This document shows positions 34,624 to 43,484 of a stretch of DNA of 64,000 nt, one piece after another; within the stretch, counting starts at the first letter, position 1, and each line of letters starts with the position of its first letter. The DNA is from Bradyrhizobium sp. ARR65. Its GTDB lineage: Bacteria > Pseudomonadota > Alphaproteobacteria > Rhizobiales > Xanthobacteraceae. The notes under the pieces were generated by a model. That model made no database searches. It worked only from the letters and a program-made list of their open reading frames with translations, and had not been told where the DNA came from. The DNA is taken from contig NZ_AWZU01000008.1 in assembly GCF_000472385.1 (NCBI RefSeq), positions 1 through 64,000 of the forward strand, written 5' to 3'. The position numbers and the translations under genes are program-made.

Positions 34624-35151
34624 TCATACACCTCGCGCATCTCGCACCGCCTGAGCGACTTTCGTCGCCTGCGACACTCGTCCAATTGTTGCGCCTGTAA
34701 TGATCTTTCTTCGGCGTTTGCTCGCCTTCGGCACCATGCCTTCGTCTGCGGTAGCTCCAGCAGGAGGATAAGTCACGAAGTTCGCGGCTCGATGCAGCAT
34801 AAGAGCCTTTCGAGCCGCTTCGACATGTGCGGTCCGAGCTGCCAGGTTGTGAAGACGCCTGAGCTCCGTGTTCACCCGCTTCAGCGCCGCGGCGAAGACT
34901 TGCTTCCGCTCTGATGCATGCTCGGCATTTCCTGGAAAGCTTGTTCCGCGAGCCTCGGCTTTTCCGCGCCCCTCTCGCCGCTTTTGTCGGCTAAGCGTTC
35001 GCTCCTTATCACGCATCTTGCGCAACCTCTGTCGCATGGCCTCAAGCTCTGCCACCTCGACGTCGTAGATGGCGGGATGGTGCGTCAGGCGAACCGTCTC
35101 ATATTCCTCGTGGCTGAGGAGGCTGCGTTCGAACTTGCAAGGGACCGACAT
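34624..35151 (-). CDS. conserved hypothetical basic protein
   Basis: This 175-residue basic, helical protein starts at the ATG at 35151, which has GGAGGA six bases upstream; the ATG at 35157 is too close to that site. It opens KFERSLLSHEEYETVRLTHH, then has long charged helices (VAELEAMRQRLRKMRDKERT) and ends RRRKIITGATIGRVSQATKV. I recall similar hypothetical proteins from Bradyrhizobium, but no function. The Lys/Arg richness and RQKRREGRGKAEARG suggest nucleic-acid binding, which is only a guess. Confidence 0.7.
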   Translation of the reverse strand: MSVPCKFERSLLSHEEYETVRLTHHPAIYDVEVAELEAMRQRLRKMRDKERTLSRQKRREGRGKAEARGTSFPGNAEHASERKQVFAAALKRVNTELRRLHNLAARTAHVEAARKALMLHRAANFVTYPPAGATADEGMVPKASKRRRKIITGATIGRVSQATKVAQAVRDARGV

Positions 35152-35297
35152 TACCATTCCTCCATTTGATTTTTTGAAGTTCAGGCAGACGGACTCGTCC
35201 AGTCCAGTTTGATCATAGCCCGTTGGCGGTGGATGGCCAATCCGCCACGGCGCTCGAAGTCACCCAGGCTTGCCATCGTCATGCGAGGCCATTCTTG

Positions 35298-36491
35298 TCA
35301 GCTCTTCCGCTTTACCGCTTCGTAGGCGAGCCGTTTGAACTCAATCACGAATGGATGCCCCATCTCGCGCTGGGCCATGATGACGCCCGCGGTGTTCGCG
35401 TTGGGCGAAATCCACCATTGGGTGCCTCCACGTCCACCCCAGAAGAGCTCACCTCTCGCGTCCCGATGGTCATAGTCGGAAGGCTCCATGATCACCGCGC
35501 CTGCGAGGGCGTACCCCTTGCCTTGCAGTTCTCCGTAAGGAGGAAAGCGCATCCACACCCCTTCGGGTAACTGGTTGGCCATCATCAGCTCGATCGTGTG
35601 CGGCTTGAGCAAGCTCGAGCCGCCCGTAAGCAGGCTTCGGATGAGCGCGACCATGTCGGGCAAGGTCGAGACCAGCCCGCTACCGCCGCTTTGCCTCGGG
35701 AAAGGACGCAAATAGGCCCCCGGATATGGCGCGTCGTCCGCGCGCGTCAGTCCCGGCTTCGTGGGATCGAGCAGGTCCGCACCTTTGTAGTAGGCGACGA
35801 GGCGATCGGGGTCCGACGCTACAAATCCGGTGTCCGCCATGCCAAGGGGCCCAAGAATTCGCAACTGAATGAACGTATCGAAGCGCTGGCCGCTTATCAC
35901 TTCGATAAGACGCGCCAAGACGTCAGTAGCCACCGAGTACTCCCATGACGTTCCGGGATGATAGAGCAGCGGCAGGTCGGCTAGCGCATCCACCATCTCC
36001 GCAAGCGTGCTGGCGGGATTGATCACTTTTCGCTCGTTGTAGGCGTTGAAAATCAACGTGCCCGGGTCAAAAAGTCCGTAGCTCAACCCCGCACTGTGAC
36101 TCATCAGATGGCGAATGGTGATCGGCCTGACGGCCGGTTCGGTCTGATCCAGCGACGTCGCTCCGGAGCGCAGCACACGGCGGTTCGCTAGCTGCGGAAT
36201 AAACTCCTCGATCGGATCATCCAGTTGGAAGCGGCCTTGTTCGAACAGGAGAAGCGCGGCACAGGACGTCACCAGCTTTGTGTTTGAAAAGACGCGGAAG
36301 ATGTGGTCGAGCCGCAATGGCATCAGCGCTTCCTTGTCGGCCCATCCGATGCATGTCACATCGACCAGATCTCTCCCGACGAGTATCGCGGAAGAGAATC
36401 CAGCAAGAAGATTGCCGTCAACGTACCGCTGCATGGCGGCATGCGCAGGCCGAAAGTCGTATCCGGTGGCTGTGACTTTCATGTCTTCCAT
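35298..36491 (-). CDS. serine hydrolase, class C beta-lactamase-like esterase
   Basis: This 397-residue enzyme of the beta-lactamase/EstB group has the SxxK motif as SNTK (Ser69, Lys72) and the second-motif Tyr in WEYSV (Tyr185). A WGGRGG stretch near the C-terminus stands for the third motif. Such proteins are esterases, transesterases or D-amino-acid amidases more often than true beta-lactamases. No signal peptide is visible with ATG at 36491 (or 36482), so it is probably cytoplasmic. The frame remains open to 36746, but the additional residues do not resemble the family. No partner gene is near. Confidence 0.88.
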   Translation of the reverse strand: MEDMKVTATGYDFRPAHAAMQRYVDGNLLAGFSSAILVGRDLVDVTCIGWADKEALMPLRLDHIFRVFSNTKLVTSCAALLLFEQGRFQLDDPIEEFIPQLANRRVLRSGATSLDQTEPAVRPITIRHLMSHSAGLSYGLFDPGTLIFNAYNERKVINPASTLAEMVDALADLPLLYHPGTSWEYSVATDVLARLIEVISGQRFDTFIQLRILGPLGMADTGFVASDPDRLVAYYKGADLLDPTKPGLTRADDAPYPGAYLRPFPRQSGGSGLVSTLPDMVALIRSLLTGGSSLLKPHTIELMMANQLPEGVWMRFPPYGELQGKGYALAGAVIMEPSDYDHRDARGELFWGGRGGTQWWISPNANTAGVIMAQREMGHPFVIEFKRLAYEAVKRKS

Positions 36492-36884
36492 GATCGGCCC
36501 TCGCGGCTCGCGGTGACAGCCCAATGCCAAGCCCGTCAGCTCATGACTTAGTGACAGGGGACAATGGCGGCAATTGGCCTCGGTCCTGCTGCGGGACGGA
36601 CCGACCGGCAAACCTTCGTATAGTCCATCCAACCGTTTCGATGGCGGCCATTTACGTTCGTACAGTTGAGCGCGGCGGCCGCCCGGCTTACGGCTTGGGC
36701 ATTCGGTGCGTTGGGAAGATGGAACTTGATCGACGTACCGTCGCATCGGCGACCTCTTCCTCCTGGGTCGTCGATGCGGCTTTCTTCAGCTTCTCTCCAG
36801 CTCGGTGTCTTCCGACCGGAAAGCGCGACGTGAGCAGAGAGACCATTTTCGCTCGCGCATCCCGATTTGGAGATCAACGCCGCA
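36492..36884. other. divergent non-coding stretch
   Basis: This is the shared upstream region of the serine hydrolase and NYN genes. I see no gene and no clear operator. Confidence 0.4.
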
Positions 36885-37523
36885 ATGTCAGCGTTCAACC
36901 GGATCGCGCTCTTTATCGACGGCACCAATCTCTATGCGACCTCTCGGGCGCTGGGGTTTGACATCGACTTCAAGCGGCTGCTTAGCGAATTCCAGAACCG
37001 CGGCGCGATGCTGCGCGCGTTCTTTTATACGACGATCATCGAGGATCAGGAATATTCATCGATCCGCCCTCTGATCGACTGGCTCGATTACAACGGTTAC
37101 ACCGTCGTCACCAAGGCGGCGAAGGAGTTCGTCGACGCGACCGGCCGGCGCAAGCTGAAAGGCAGCATGGGAATCGAACTTGCCGTGAATGCGATGGAGC
37201 TCGCCGAGCGTGTCGACGAGATCGTGCTGTTCTCGGGCGACGGGGACTTCCGCTCCCTGGTCGAAGCCCTGCAGCGTCGCGGCGTCCGCGTTACGGTTGT
37301 CTCCACGACTGCCAGTCAGCCGCCGATGGTCGCGGACGAATTGCGGCGGCAGGCCGACGCATTCATCGATCTCGCCGATTTGAAACCAAGGATCGGGCGC
37401 GCCACGCCCGCCCGGTCGGCCGCACGCGAGGTGCGCCAGCACACACCGCAACTTGCCCCGCGCAAAGTCATGAATGGAAGCGACGCAGGCGAAGTAGATC
37501 CGCCTGAGCAGTCACTGAACTGA
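36885..37523 (+). CDS. NYN (LabA-like PIN) domain protein
   Basis: This is a cytoplasmic protein of the LabA/DUF88 type with a NYN nuclease-like fold of the PIN superfamily. Motifs are ALFIDGTNLY (first Asp), KGSMGIELAVNAMELA (central acid) and VLFSGDGDFRSLVEALQRRG (paired Asp), followed by LRRQADAFIDLADLK at the domain end. The acidic residues expected for metal-dependent RNA cleavage are present. The C-terminal tail (about 170-212) is low in structure. The start is ATG at 36885 or TTG at 36867. The RNA target is unknown. Confidence 0.87.
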   Translation: MSAFNRIALFIDGTNLYATSRALGFDIDFKRLLSEFQNRGAMLRAFFYTTIIEDQEYSSIRPLIDWLDYNGYTVVTKAAKEFVDATGRRKLKGSMGIELAVNAMELAERVDEIVLFSGDGDFRSLVEALQRRGVRVTVVSTTASQPPMVADELRRQADAFIDLADLKPRIGRATPARSAAREVRQHTPQLAPRKVMNGSDAGEVDPPEQSLN

Positions 37524-37618
37524 GCGTATCGAGGGCACGCGCCAGCCTCCGCGTCTTAAGATGAATCGTGCGTGCGCTCGACGCAGAAGGAAACGGGCGC
37601 ACCAATATTGCCCACCCC

Positions 37619-38002
37619 TCACGTCCCTCCGCCTTCGCTCTTCATTGCTTGATCAAGGCAGCTCAGCAACGCGAGCGGTGCAAACGGCTTGGCGAGAAAA
37701 CCGATCGCGCCCTCCTTTAGAGCGCGTGCGCGAACCCGGTCATCGGGAAAGGCGGTCATGAAGATGAAGGGAGTGTGGTTGCCATTTCCGCGCATGTGGG
37801 CCATCAGGTCGAGCCCGCTCATGCCGGGCATCTGGATATCCGCAATCACGCAGGAAATATCTCTCAGCTCGGGCGAGAGCAGGAAGTCCTCGCCAGAGGC
37901 AAAGGCATGGACAACGTAGCCACGCGCGATCAGCAGATTCCTGGTCGCGGCACGCACGGCGGCATCGTCGTCGATTACCGAGATCACCGGAGGCGCTGAC
38001 AA
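37619..38002 (-). CDS. single-domain response regulator (receiver only)
   Basis: This is a CheY-like receiver of 127 residues without an output domain. VISVIDDDAAVRAATRNLL holds the acidic pocket, Asp55 in VIADIQMPGMSG is the phosphorylation site, and FLAKPFAP holds the conserved Lys. TTG at 38002 is chosen because AGGAG lies eight bases upstream and the protein then begins as relatives do. It lies downstream of the FixJ-like regulator on the same strand after about 90 bases. The kinase encoded at 38761-40641 is the obvious phosphate source, by context. Confidence 0.87.
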   Translation of the reverse strand: MSAPPVISVIDDDAAVRAATRNLLIARGYVVHAFASGEDFLLSPELRDISCVIADIQMPGMSGLDLMAHMRGNGNHTPFIFMTAFPDDRVRARALKEGAIGFLAKPFAPLALLSCLDQAMKSEGGGT

Positions 38003-38092
38003 GACGACTGCTCCTGAGCTGGGAAGCCCTTGCGCCAAGCGCCGCAACCCAGCAGGAAACTGAGCCCACCGCGACCAATTGTAAAACCATAC

Positions 38093-38764
38093 TTAGGTTT
38101 GTACGCCGGGCTTGGCCGGACGAATGCCAAGCGTCTCGGCCATTCTGACGAGATCGGCAAGCGACCTCGCACGCATCTTCCTCATGATCTGCCCGCGATA
38201 AAGTTTGACCGTGATCTCCGCGAGCCCAAGCTCGGCCGCCACTTGCTTGTTCATCAGCCCGGAGGCGACCAGCGCCAAAACCTCGCGCTCGCGCGGGGTC
38301 AGAGTCTCGAAACGCGCGCGCATATCGGCGAGCGATTTCTCGGAGTCGCGGCGCTTGCGATCGCGTTCGATCGCGGCGGCCACCGCATCGAGCAGATCCT
38401 GGTCGCGAAACGGCTTAGTGAGGAAGTCGACGGCGCCGCCCTTCATCGCGCGGACCGTCATAGGGATGTCACCGTGGCCGGTAATGAAGATGATGGGAAT
38501 GTGAACGTTGGCTTTTGCAAGATCGACCTGCAGATCAAGCCCGCTCAGCCCCGGCAGGCGTATATCCAGCACCATGCAGCTCGGCTGGTCCGGAAGCTCG
38601 CACCGCAACATCTCCTGAGCCGAGCCGAGCGCCTCCACCCGCAATCCCACCGTTCGCAGGAGATTGGTGAGCGAACGACGCATCGAGGGGTCATCATCGA
38701 CGATGAACACGACGGGATCATCACCGGCAGCCGGATCACGTGATGACTTAGGGCGCTCGCTCAC
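38093..38764 (-). CDS. FixJ/NarL-family response regulator
   Basis: This is a two-domain transcriptional regulator. The receiver domain (residues 17-135) has acidic residues in [11 protein letters not shown], phosphoacceptor Asp67 in [11 protein letters not shown] and Lys117 in TKPF. The LuxR-type helix-turn-helix follows ([18 protein letters not shown], then [20 protein letters not shown]). This is the FixJ/TodT arrangement. The gene starts within the last bases of the kinase gene (ATGA at 38761-38764), so the pair is translationally coupled. The regulated genes are unknown. No FixK-type box was found in the window. Confidence 0.93.
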   Translation of the reverse strand: MSERPKSSRDPAAGDDPVVFIVDDDPSMRRSLTNLLRTVGLRVEALGSAQEMLRCELPDQPSCMVLDIRLPGLSGLDLQVDLAKANVHIPIIFITGHGDIPMTVRAMKGGAVDFLTKPFRDQDLLDAVAAAIERDRKRRDSEKSLADMRARFETLTPREREVLALVASGLMNKQVAAELGLAEITVKLYRGQIMRKMRARSLADLVRMAETLGIRPAKPGVQT

Positions 38765-40641
38765 GGCGCATCCTCTTGATGCAGCGGGAGCGTGATGTCG
38801 AAGGTGGCGCCGCCGCGCTCATTGCCGCGAGCCGACAGCTTGCCGCCATGGGCTTCGACGATCGAGCGGCAGATCGACAGGCCCATGCCCATGCCGCCAG
38901 GCTTGGTCGTGAAAAACGGGTTGAAGATGGACTCGGCAAGGCCGGGATCAATCCCGATCCCGCAATCTGCGATGCTGACCAGCACGCCCCGTTCGTCCCC
39001 GCTCGAGCGGATGACGAGCTCACGCGGCCGATCAGTTGCCGCATCCATGGCCTCGATTGCATTCATCACGAGGTTGATGATCACCTGCTGGAGCTGAATG
39101 CGATCGCCGATGATTCTGGGGAGAGCCGGGGAAAGCTCGGTTCGCGCCGCGACCGCATGGCTCACGAACTCGCGCTGAACCAGCGCCATCGCTCCCCCGA
39201 TGACCTGATTAAGATCGAGCGAGACCTTCTCGATGTCCGTCTTTCTGGCCAGCGCTCTGAGGTGCCGGATCACTTCACTCGCGCGGTTGCCGTCCTCGAC
39301 GATCCATTCCACTGATGTGCGCGCGGCGGCGAGATCCGGAGGATCGCGTTCCAGCCAGCTTATGCAAGCATCGGCATTGGCGATCACCGCTGCGAGCGGC
39401 TGGTTGATCTCGTGGGCGATCGAAGCAGTCAGCTCGCCGAGCGTGGTTACCCGCGTGACATGGGCCAGCTCGGCCTGCGCTTTGCGCAATGCCTGCTCGG
39501 CCTGCTCGGCGCGCATTGCCGCGCTGATATCCGTCGAGACGCCGCGATAGCCCTGGAATTTGCCGTCCGCGTCGAAGAACGGCTTGCCGCTGGTGCGAAC
39601 GTAAAGCGAGACACCGTTGCGATCCTTGGTCCGATACACAAAATCGCGGAACGGAAGGTGAGCATCGAGGATCGCGCGATGTTCCCGCCACTTTTCCGGC
39701 TCGAGCTCGAGGTCTGGCGCGATGTCCCAGCGCATCAGCCCGATGACACCGGAAGGCGCCATGCCTTTGGCTTCGGGATGCTCGGAGATGTGGGTTATCC
39801 GATGATCGGGTCCGGTCTCCCAGAACCAGTCGGAAGCGGTCTCGGCATAGTCGCGGAAGCGCTGCTCGCTCTCGCGGAGCTTTTTTTCGGCCTGCTTGCG
39901 CTCAGTGACGTCTTCGCAGGCCACCAGCACGATCGGCTTGCCGTCGGGTCGAAGCATCGCCTTCGCATTTTCCCGGACCCAAAGCACCGAGCCATCCTTC
40001 CTGATCTTGCAAACCTCCCAGGTATGGGACCGACCGACCGACTCGAGGCAGACGCCCATTTGTTTGCGGATAAAGTCGCGATCTTCAGCAAGAAAGACGT
40101 TCAGCACCGATTGACCCGTGAGTTCCGCGGCCGAATAGCCGAGTTGCGCCGCGCCGAAGCTATTCACATTCAGGACCGTTCCCGAGGCGTCCACCATGAA
40201 ATACATCACTGGATTGTGCTCGAACACCTCCTGCCATTGCTTCACCGCATGGCGCAAATCGGCCTCGCCCTCGCGCCGTTTGGCTGCGGACTCCAGCGCG
40301 CTCTTCTTCTCGTTGCGTAGATGAGCGATCACGCCGCTCGCCATCAGGGCAGCGAGGAAGAAAGCTACCACTGCCGCGATCTGCCGTGGATCGTCGATCC
40401 GCAACCGAACGATTTCCGGAGCGAAAAGCAAGGTCAGCGCCAGGGTGGCGAACAGGGACAGGATGGAACACACCGCAAAGCTGGCGATGACGGAGATAGC
40501 CATGATCACGAGAAGATAGGCCAAGGCGGTCGGAGCGAGGCCAAGCGAAAACACGCCTAGCGTCACCACCGCCAGCGCAGCGCTGCCCAAGAGCAATTGC
40601 GCGGCCGAATTCCCGACACTTGTGGCCTGACTGAGCTTCAT
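38761..40641 (-). CDS. membrane PAS-PAS sensor histidine kinase
   Basis: This is a hybrid-free sensor kinase of 626 residues. Four or so membrane helices (about 15-105, a DUF4118-like sensor region) are followed by two PAS domains (about 136-248 and 258-378), a HisKA domain with His410 in [10 protein letters not shown], and a HATPase with [10 protein letters not shown] (N-box) and GIGIDPG, GGMGMGL (G-boxes). The FixL/TodS-like kinase class is typical of rhizobia, but neither PAS shows the heme-binding pattern of FixL convincingly. It forms an operon with the FixJ-like regulator and the orphan receiver. The signal is unknown. Confidence 0.93.
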   Translation of the reverse strand: MKLSQATSVGNSAAQLLLGSAALAVVTLGVFSLGLAPTALAYLLVIMAISVIASFAVCSILSLFATLALTLLFAPEIVRLRIDDPRQIAAVVAFFLAALMASGVIAHLRNEKKSALESAAKRREGEADLRHAVKQWQEVFEHNPVMYFMVDASGTVLNVNSFGAAQLGYSAAELTGQSVLNVFLAEDRDFIRKQMGVCLESVGRSHTWEVCKIRKDGSVLWVRENAKAMLRPDGKPIVLVACEDVTERKQAEKKLRESEQRFRDYAETASDWFWETGPDHRITHISEHPEAKGMAPSGVIGLMRWDIAPDLELEPEKWREHRAILDAHLPFRDFVYRTKDRNGVSLYVRTSGKPFFDADGKFQGYRGVSTDISAAMRAEQAEQALRKAQAELAHVTRVTTLGELTASIAHEINQPLAAVIANADACISWLERDPPDLAAARTSVEWIVEDGNRASEVIRHLRALARKTDIEKVSLDLNQVIGGAMALVQREFVSHAVAARTELSPALPRIIGDRIQLQQVIINLVMNAIEAMDAATDRPRELVIRSSGDERGVLVSIADCGIGIDPGLAESIFNPFFTTKPGGMGMGLSICRSIVEAHGGKLSARGNERGGATFDITLPLHQEDAP

Positions 40642-41104
40642 AGCAGACCATCCGGCGCTGTCCGGTGCAGGAAGTAGAGCACTTTGCGAAAGGCGCTACA
40701 ATTCGTTTCCGGCAACCGAAACGCTCGGGTCGGCGCGCCGCAACCCCTACTTACGTCAGGTTGGCATTGCACCGCATTCACAACCGATGCGACTAGGAAT
40801 ACTGCCTCAGGCGCGCGTGATGGCTGCCAAACCTTGGTATAGCCCCTTTATGCCTTTCGATGGGAGGCGCCAACCTCCGTAGGATTGAGCAGACGGTTTG
40901 GCGCCCGCTAGTGTGATCGCCAATCGGGCCCGTCGCTTGCAGAAAAGCGGCCCAGAGGGTGACGCTCTACATTCGCTGCCGCCATGAGCGCCGGAAGACG
41001 TGACATCCCGCTACGAACCGGAGGTAACGCTTCTTCTGCGTGCGCCATGCGACCGCGACAGCCGGTCCCGAGCTTCCGTCCCCGCGAGGTCAACAGGAGC
41101 CAAC
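40642..41104. other. divergent non-coding stretch
   Basis: This lies between the kinase gene (minus strand) and the zinc-knuckle genes (plus strand). I see no gene. I looked for sigma-54 and FixK sites; the closest sigma-54-like stretch has the wrong spacing. Confidence 0.4.
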
Positions 41105-41338
41105 ATGCATAGCAGCTCGGAATGTCCTCACCACCACGGATCGGAGCGCTGCGCCATCTGCGGCGGTAAGTTTGGTCTGATCCGCCACTACTCCTGGCGC
41201 ACGGCGCTCTGCTCCAGCCGATGCCTCGACCAGTTCAGGGCCCGCCGCGAGCGCGATCGGCGCTGGCTGTTCCGGTTTCAGGCCTACGAGGAGGACGGCC
41301 GCAATCTTCGTAGCGAGTTTGCCGCGTCAATGGTCTGA
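41105..41338 (+). CDS. zinc-knuckle microprotein 1
   Basis: This 77-residue protein has a CxxC...CxxxC pattern: CAICGGKFGLIRHYSWRTAL then CSSRCLDQF. This should bind one zinc ion. The C-terminal part is basic and helical (RARRERDRRWLFRFQAYEED). ATG at 41105 has the ribosome site AGGAG. Two further genes within the next kilobase encode the same knuckle (41760 and 41989). The family is unknown to me; DNA, RNA or protein contacts are all possible. Confidence 0.7.
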   Translation: MHSSSECPHHHGSERCAICGGKFGLIRHYSWRTALCSSRCLDQFRARRERDRRWLFRFQAYEEDGRNLRSEFAASMV

Positions 41339-41352
41339 CGGCGGGGCACCGC

Positions 41353-41763
41353 ATGAGGCTGCTCTACACCTTGATGATGTGCAGTTGGTTCTGCGGTTCC
41401 TTGGCCGTCCCGGTCCAGGCGCAGGAGGTCCGAGAGGAAACCGGGGAGGAGGCCGCGCATCGCCATCATCCGCCCCAGGACCAGGCCCTGCACCAAAAGT
41501 TCTATTCGGGCTGGCACATGCCGGATAACCCAGCGCTGAGCTGCTGCAACGACGCCGACTGCTATCCGACCGAGATCAGATATGTGGACGGCAAAATCTA
41601 CGCAAAGCGCAGGGAGGACGGCAAATACATTCTTATCCCCGCGCAGAAGGTCGAGCGGAACAGGGATAACCCCGATGGGCGAAATCACCTCTGCGCTCCG
41701 CCGCCGAGCGCGTACGGGCAACCCGACATCGTTTACTGCTTTGCCCTGGGAGGCGCGACATGA
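41353..41763 (+). CDS. secreted Cys-rich hypothetical protein
   Basis: This 136-residue protein has an N-terminal signal sequence (LLYTLMMCSWFCGSLAVPVQA) and a mature domain that includes SCCNDADCYPTEIRYVDGK, YILIPAQKVERN, HLCAPPP and VYCFALGG. Paired cysteines suggest disulfides in the periplasm. I recall similar CCxxxDC proteins as common hypothetical genes in Bradyrhizobium. Its stop overlaps the ATG of the next gene (ATGA at 41760-41763), which implies coupled translation within this small operon. Confidence 0.75.
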   Translation: MRLLYTLMMCSWFCGSLAVPVQAQEVREETGEEAAHRHHPPQDQALHQKFYSGWHMPDNPALSCCNDADCYPTEIRYVDGKIYAKRREDGKYILIPAQKVERNRDNPDGRNHLCAPPPSAYGQPDIVYCFALGGAT

Positions 41764-41984
41764 ACTTCATCTGCGTGAACGGCAGGACGCCTCACCCGCG
41801 AACGTTCTGTATGCTGTGCCTTTCGCCGATCGGAACGAGCTATCTGCGCGAGATCAGAACTCGATTCCCGTTCTGTGATCACCGCTGCTACGCGCTTCTG
41901 CGCCAGAGCAGCGCGGCCCTCCTGCAGGACGGCCCGATCCTGCCCGCACGAGCCCTTGAAAAACGCGCCGAGCCGAGCAGTTGA
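41760..41984 (+). CDS. zinc-knuckle microprotein 2
   Basis: This 74-residue protein has the knuckle CMLCLSPIGTSYLREI then CDHRCYALLRQ. It matches microproteins 1 and 3 in cysteine spacing (CxxC, about 17-18 residues, then CxxxC), and shares the TSYLRE / TTYLRD stretch with number 3. It overlaps the secreted protein gene by four bases. The function is unknown. It is probably a cytoplasmic zinc protein. Confidence 0.65.
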   Translation: MNFICVNGRTPHPRTFCMLCLSPIGTSYLREIRTRFPFCDHRCYALLRQSSAALLQDGPILPARALEKRAEPSS

Positions 41985-41988
41985 CGTC

Positions 41989-42270
41989 GTGAAATACGTG
42001 CTAGTCAACCACAGAGCGCCCAACGCAAATTGCGCCTGCGACAGGTGCGGGCATCCGCTTCAAACAACCTATTTGCGAGACGTCGCCACGCGAAGGCGGT
42101 ATTGCGGTCACGAGTGTTACCGGCGCCGGCCCCTGTCGGGCTTTCCACTGCTCGAAATCATGATTCCTGCGACCATGGTTTACTTGGGCCTTGCCATGCA
42201 TGCATGCGCGCTGTCGGCGAGCCTCTTCGAGGCGGCACTGCTCGCCTATGATGAGGCGGACGCGCCATGA
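41989..42270 (+). CDS. zinc-knuckle microprotein 3 with hydrophobic helix
   Basis: With GTG at 41989 (or 41998) the protein has about 93 residues. The knuckle CDRCGHPLQTTYLRDVA then CGHECYRR matches microprotein 2 closely. A hydrophobic segment follows (LEIMIPATMVYLGLAMHACA), so this paralogue may sit at the membrane. It starts four bases after the previous stop. The tandem arrangement of three knuckles on one transcript suggests a duplication history and a common task. Confidence 0.6.
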   Translation: MKYVLVNHRAPNANCACDRCGHPLQTTYLRDVATRRRYCGHECYRRRPLSGFPLLEIMIPATMVYLGLAMHACALSASLFEAALLAYDEADAP

Positions 42271-42313
42271 ACGAGGTGACGAGCCGCGGCGCCTGCCAGG
42301 AGGACAATCACGA

Positions 42314-42365
42314 CGATCAGACGTGGAAGATCTTCCCATAGCGCGCCTTGATCCCCTCGCCCTCA
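42314..42365 (-). pseudogene. 3'-end fragment of an Fe-type binding protein gene
   Basis: About 52 bases match the 3' end of the binding-protein gene at 43485-44549 with only a few differences. On the minus strand it ends GKIFHV and stop, where the full gene ends TKIFHV and stop. Nothing more of the gene is present. It shows that a segment around here was duplicated or rearranged. Confidence 0.75.
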
Positions 42366-42487
42366 ACAAAATCCTACGACATCGGCAGTTCGATGCTGAC
42401 GAGCGTCGAAGCTTAACGTTGTTTATTCCCGCGCGATTGCTGCTTCCGGAGCGTGGAACGTTCAAGGCTCATTCGCCTTTCTAGCAT

Positions 42488-43234
42488 ATGAGCAGTGATT
42501 TCACGGCCCCGGCCCCCCGCCATACGGCGGCAGAGCCGGGTGCAATCGATTGGGACTACGATCCGCTCGAGGTAATCGCTGATGGTATCGTCCATCTCAC
42601 CGGCGCGTGCCTCGGATTTATCGCCGGCCCCGTGCTTATCGTCCTCAGCCTGGTTTCAGCGACCCTGCTGAGCATCATCGCCGTAGTGATATATGTCTGG
42701 GGTCTGTTGTCGATGCTCTCTCTGTCGGCCGCCTTTAATTTGTAGCCGGTGTCCCGTACCAAATGGCTGCAGAGGCGGTTTGATCATTCGGCGATTTTTC
42801 TCCTCATCGCTGCGACCTACACGCCATTCGTCGTGGATCTGGGGAACAGTTCTCTTACCGTCCTATTTTTGATCGGCATGTGGAGCGTTGCCGTCCTCGG
42901 GATCCTGATAAAGCTCCTCTGCCCCGGCCGTTTCGAGCGCACCTCAATCGGCTTCTGTCTTCTGATGGGTTGGAGTGGTCTCCTGCTGTATGAGGGAGCG
43001 AAGGGATTATTTCCGCCAGGGGAGCTGAGGCTCGTCATCATAGGCGGCGCGCTTTACACATTTGGCCTGGTGTTCCATCTCTGGCAGCAATTGCGGTTCC
43101 AGAACGCAATCTCGGTGACAAGGTCTGTATGCCCCTGGTTGATGACGATGTGCGGCGGACCTACTACGACCTCGAGCCTCGGCCTTTTGGCTTGCAAATC
43201 AGCTTTCGTCGAGGTCGCATGGGCCAAGTTTTGA
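42488..43234 (+). pseudogene. hemolysin III (YqfA-type) gene with nonsense codon
   Basis: The first 85 codons encode the N-terminal part of a hemolysin III/PAQR-like membrane protein (YDPLEVIADGIVHLTGACLG). A TAG at 42743-42745 interrupts the frame exactly where relatives have Trp (NLWPVSRTKW-type). The same frame then continues with SRTKWLQRRFDHSAIFLLIA, ATYTPFV and LRFQNAI. Thus a single TGG to TAG change splits the gene. The C-terminal end after FQNAI also departs from the family. The two halves would not function alone unless the stop is read through. Confidence 0.82.
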
Positions 43235-43484
43235 TGTTCCCGATGTAAAGGCGCTCGAGCTACGGTCCCGTCCAATCTTTCAGGCGCTTGCCACATCTCC
43301 CAACCGGACCGGCAGACGGCATGTTCCCTCACCTCCCTTCTGCTCGCCTCGGTGCTCAGCGAACCAGGGATCTTAGAATCCTTCTGCTCTCGCCATTTGT
43401 GGAAAAACCCGCAGTTCCCAGTCCAGCAGCGGACCTAACTCTTGGCCGAATCTCAGCCGAGTCGGGCTCTCCTGTCCCAACCGA
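43235..43484. other. non-coding stretch
   Basis: No gene is supportable between the hemolysin III remnant and the binding-protein gene. Confidence 0.35.

Noticed and set aside
34405..34914. Plus-strand open frame opposite the basic hypothetical gene
   Set aside because: The minus-strand gene has a well-placed ribosome site and ordered helices, whereas the plus-strand frame has neither.
38761..40641. FixL oxygen sensor identity for the PAS kinase
   Set aside because: The layout is similar, but I could not see the heme-binding PAS pattern, and no fixK, fixNOQP or FixK boxes are in the window.
40642..41104. Possible sigma-54 promoter near TTGGTATAGCCCC
   Set aside because: The spacing between GG and GC is 14 instead of 10 bases, so it does not fit the consensus.
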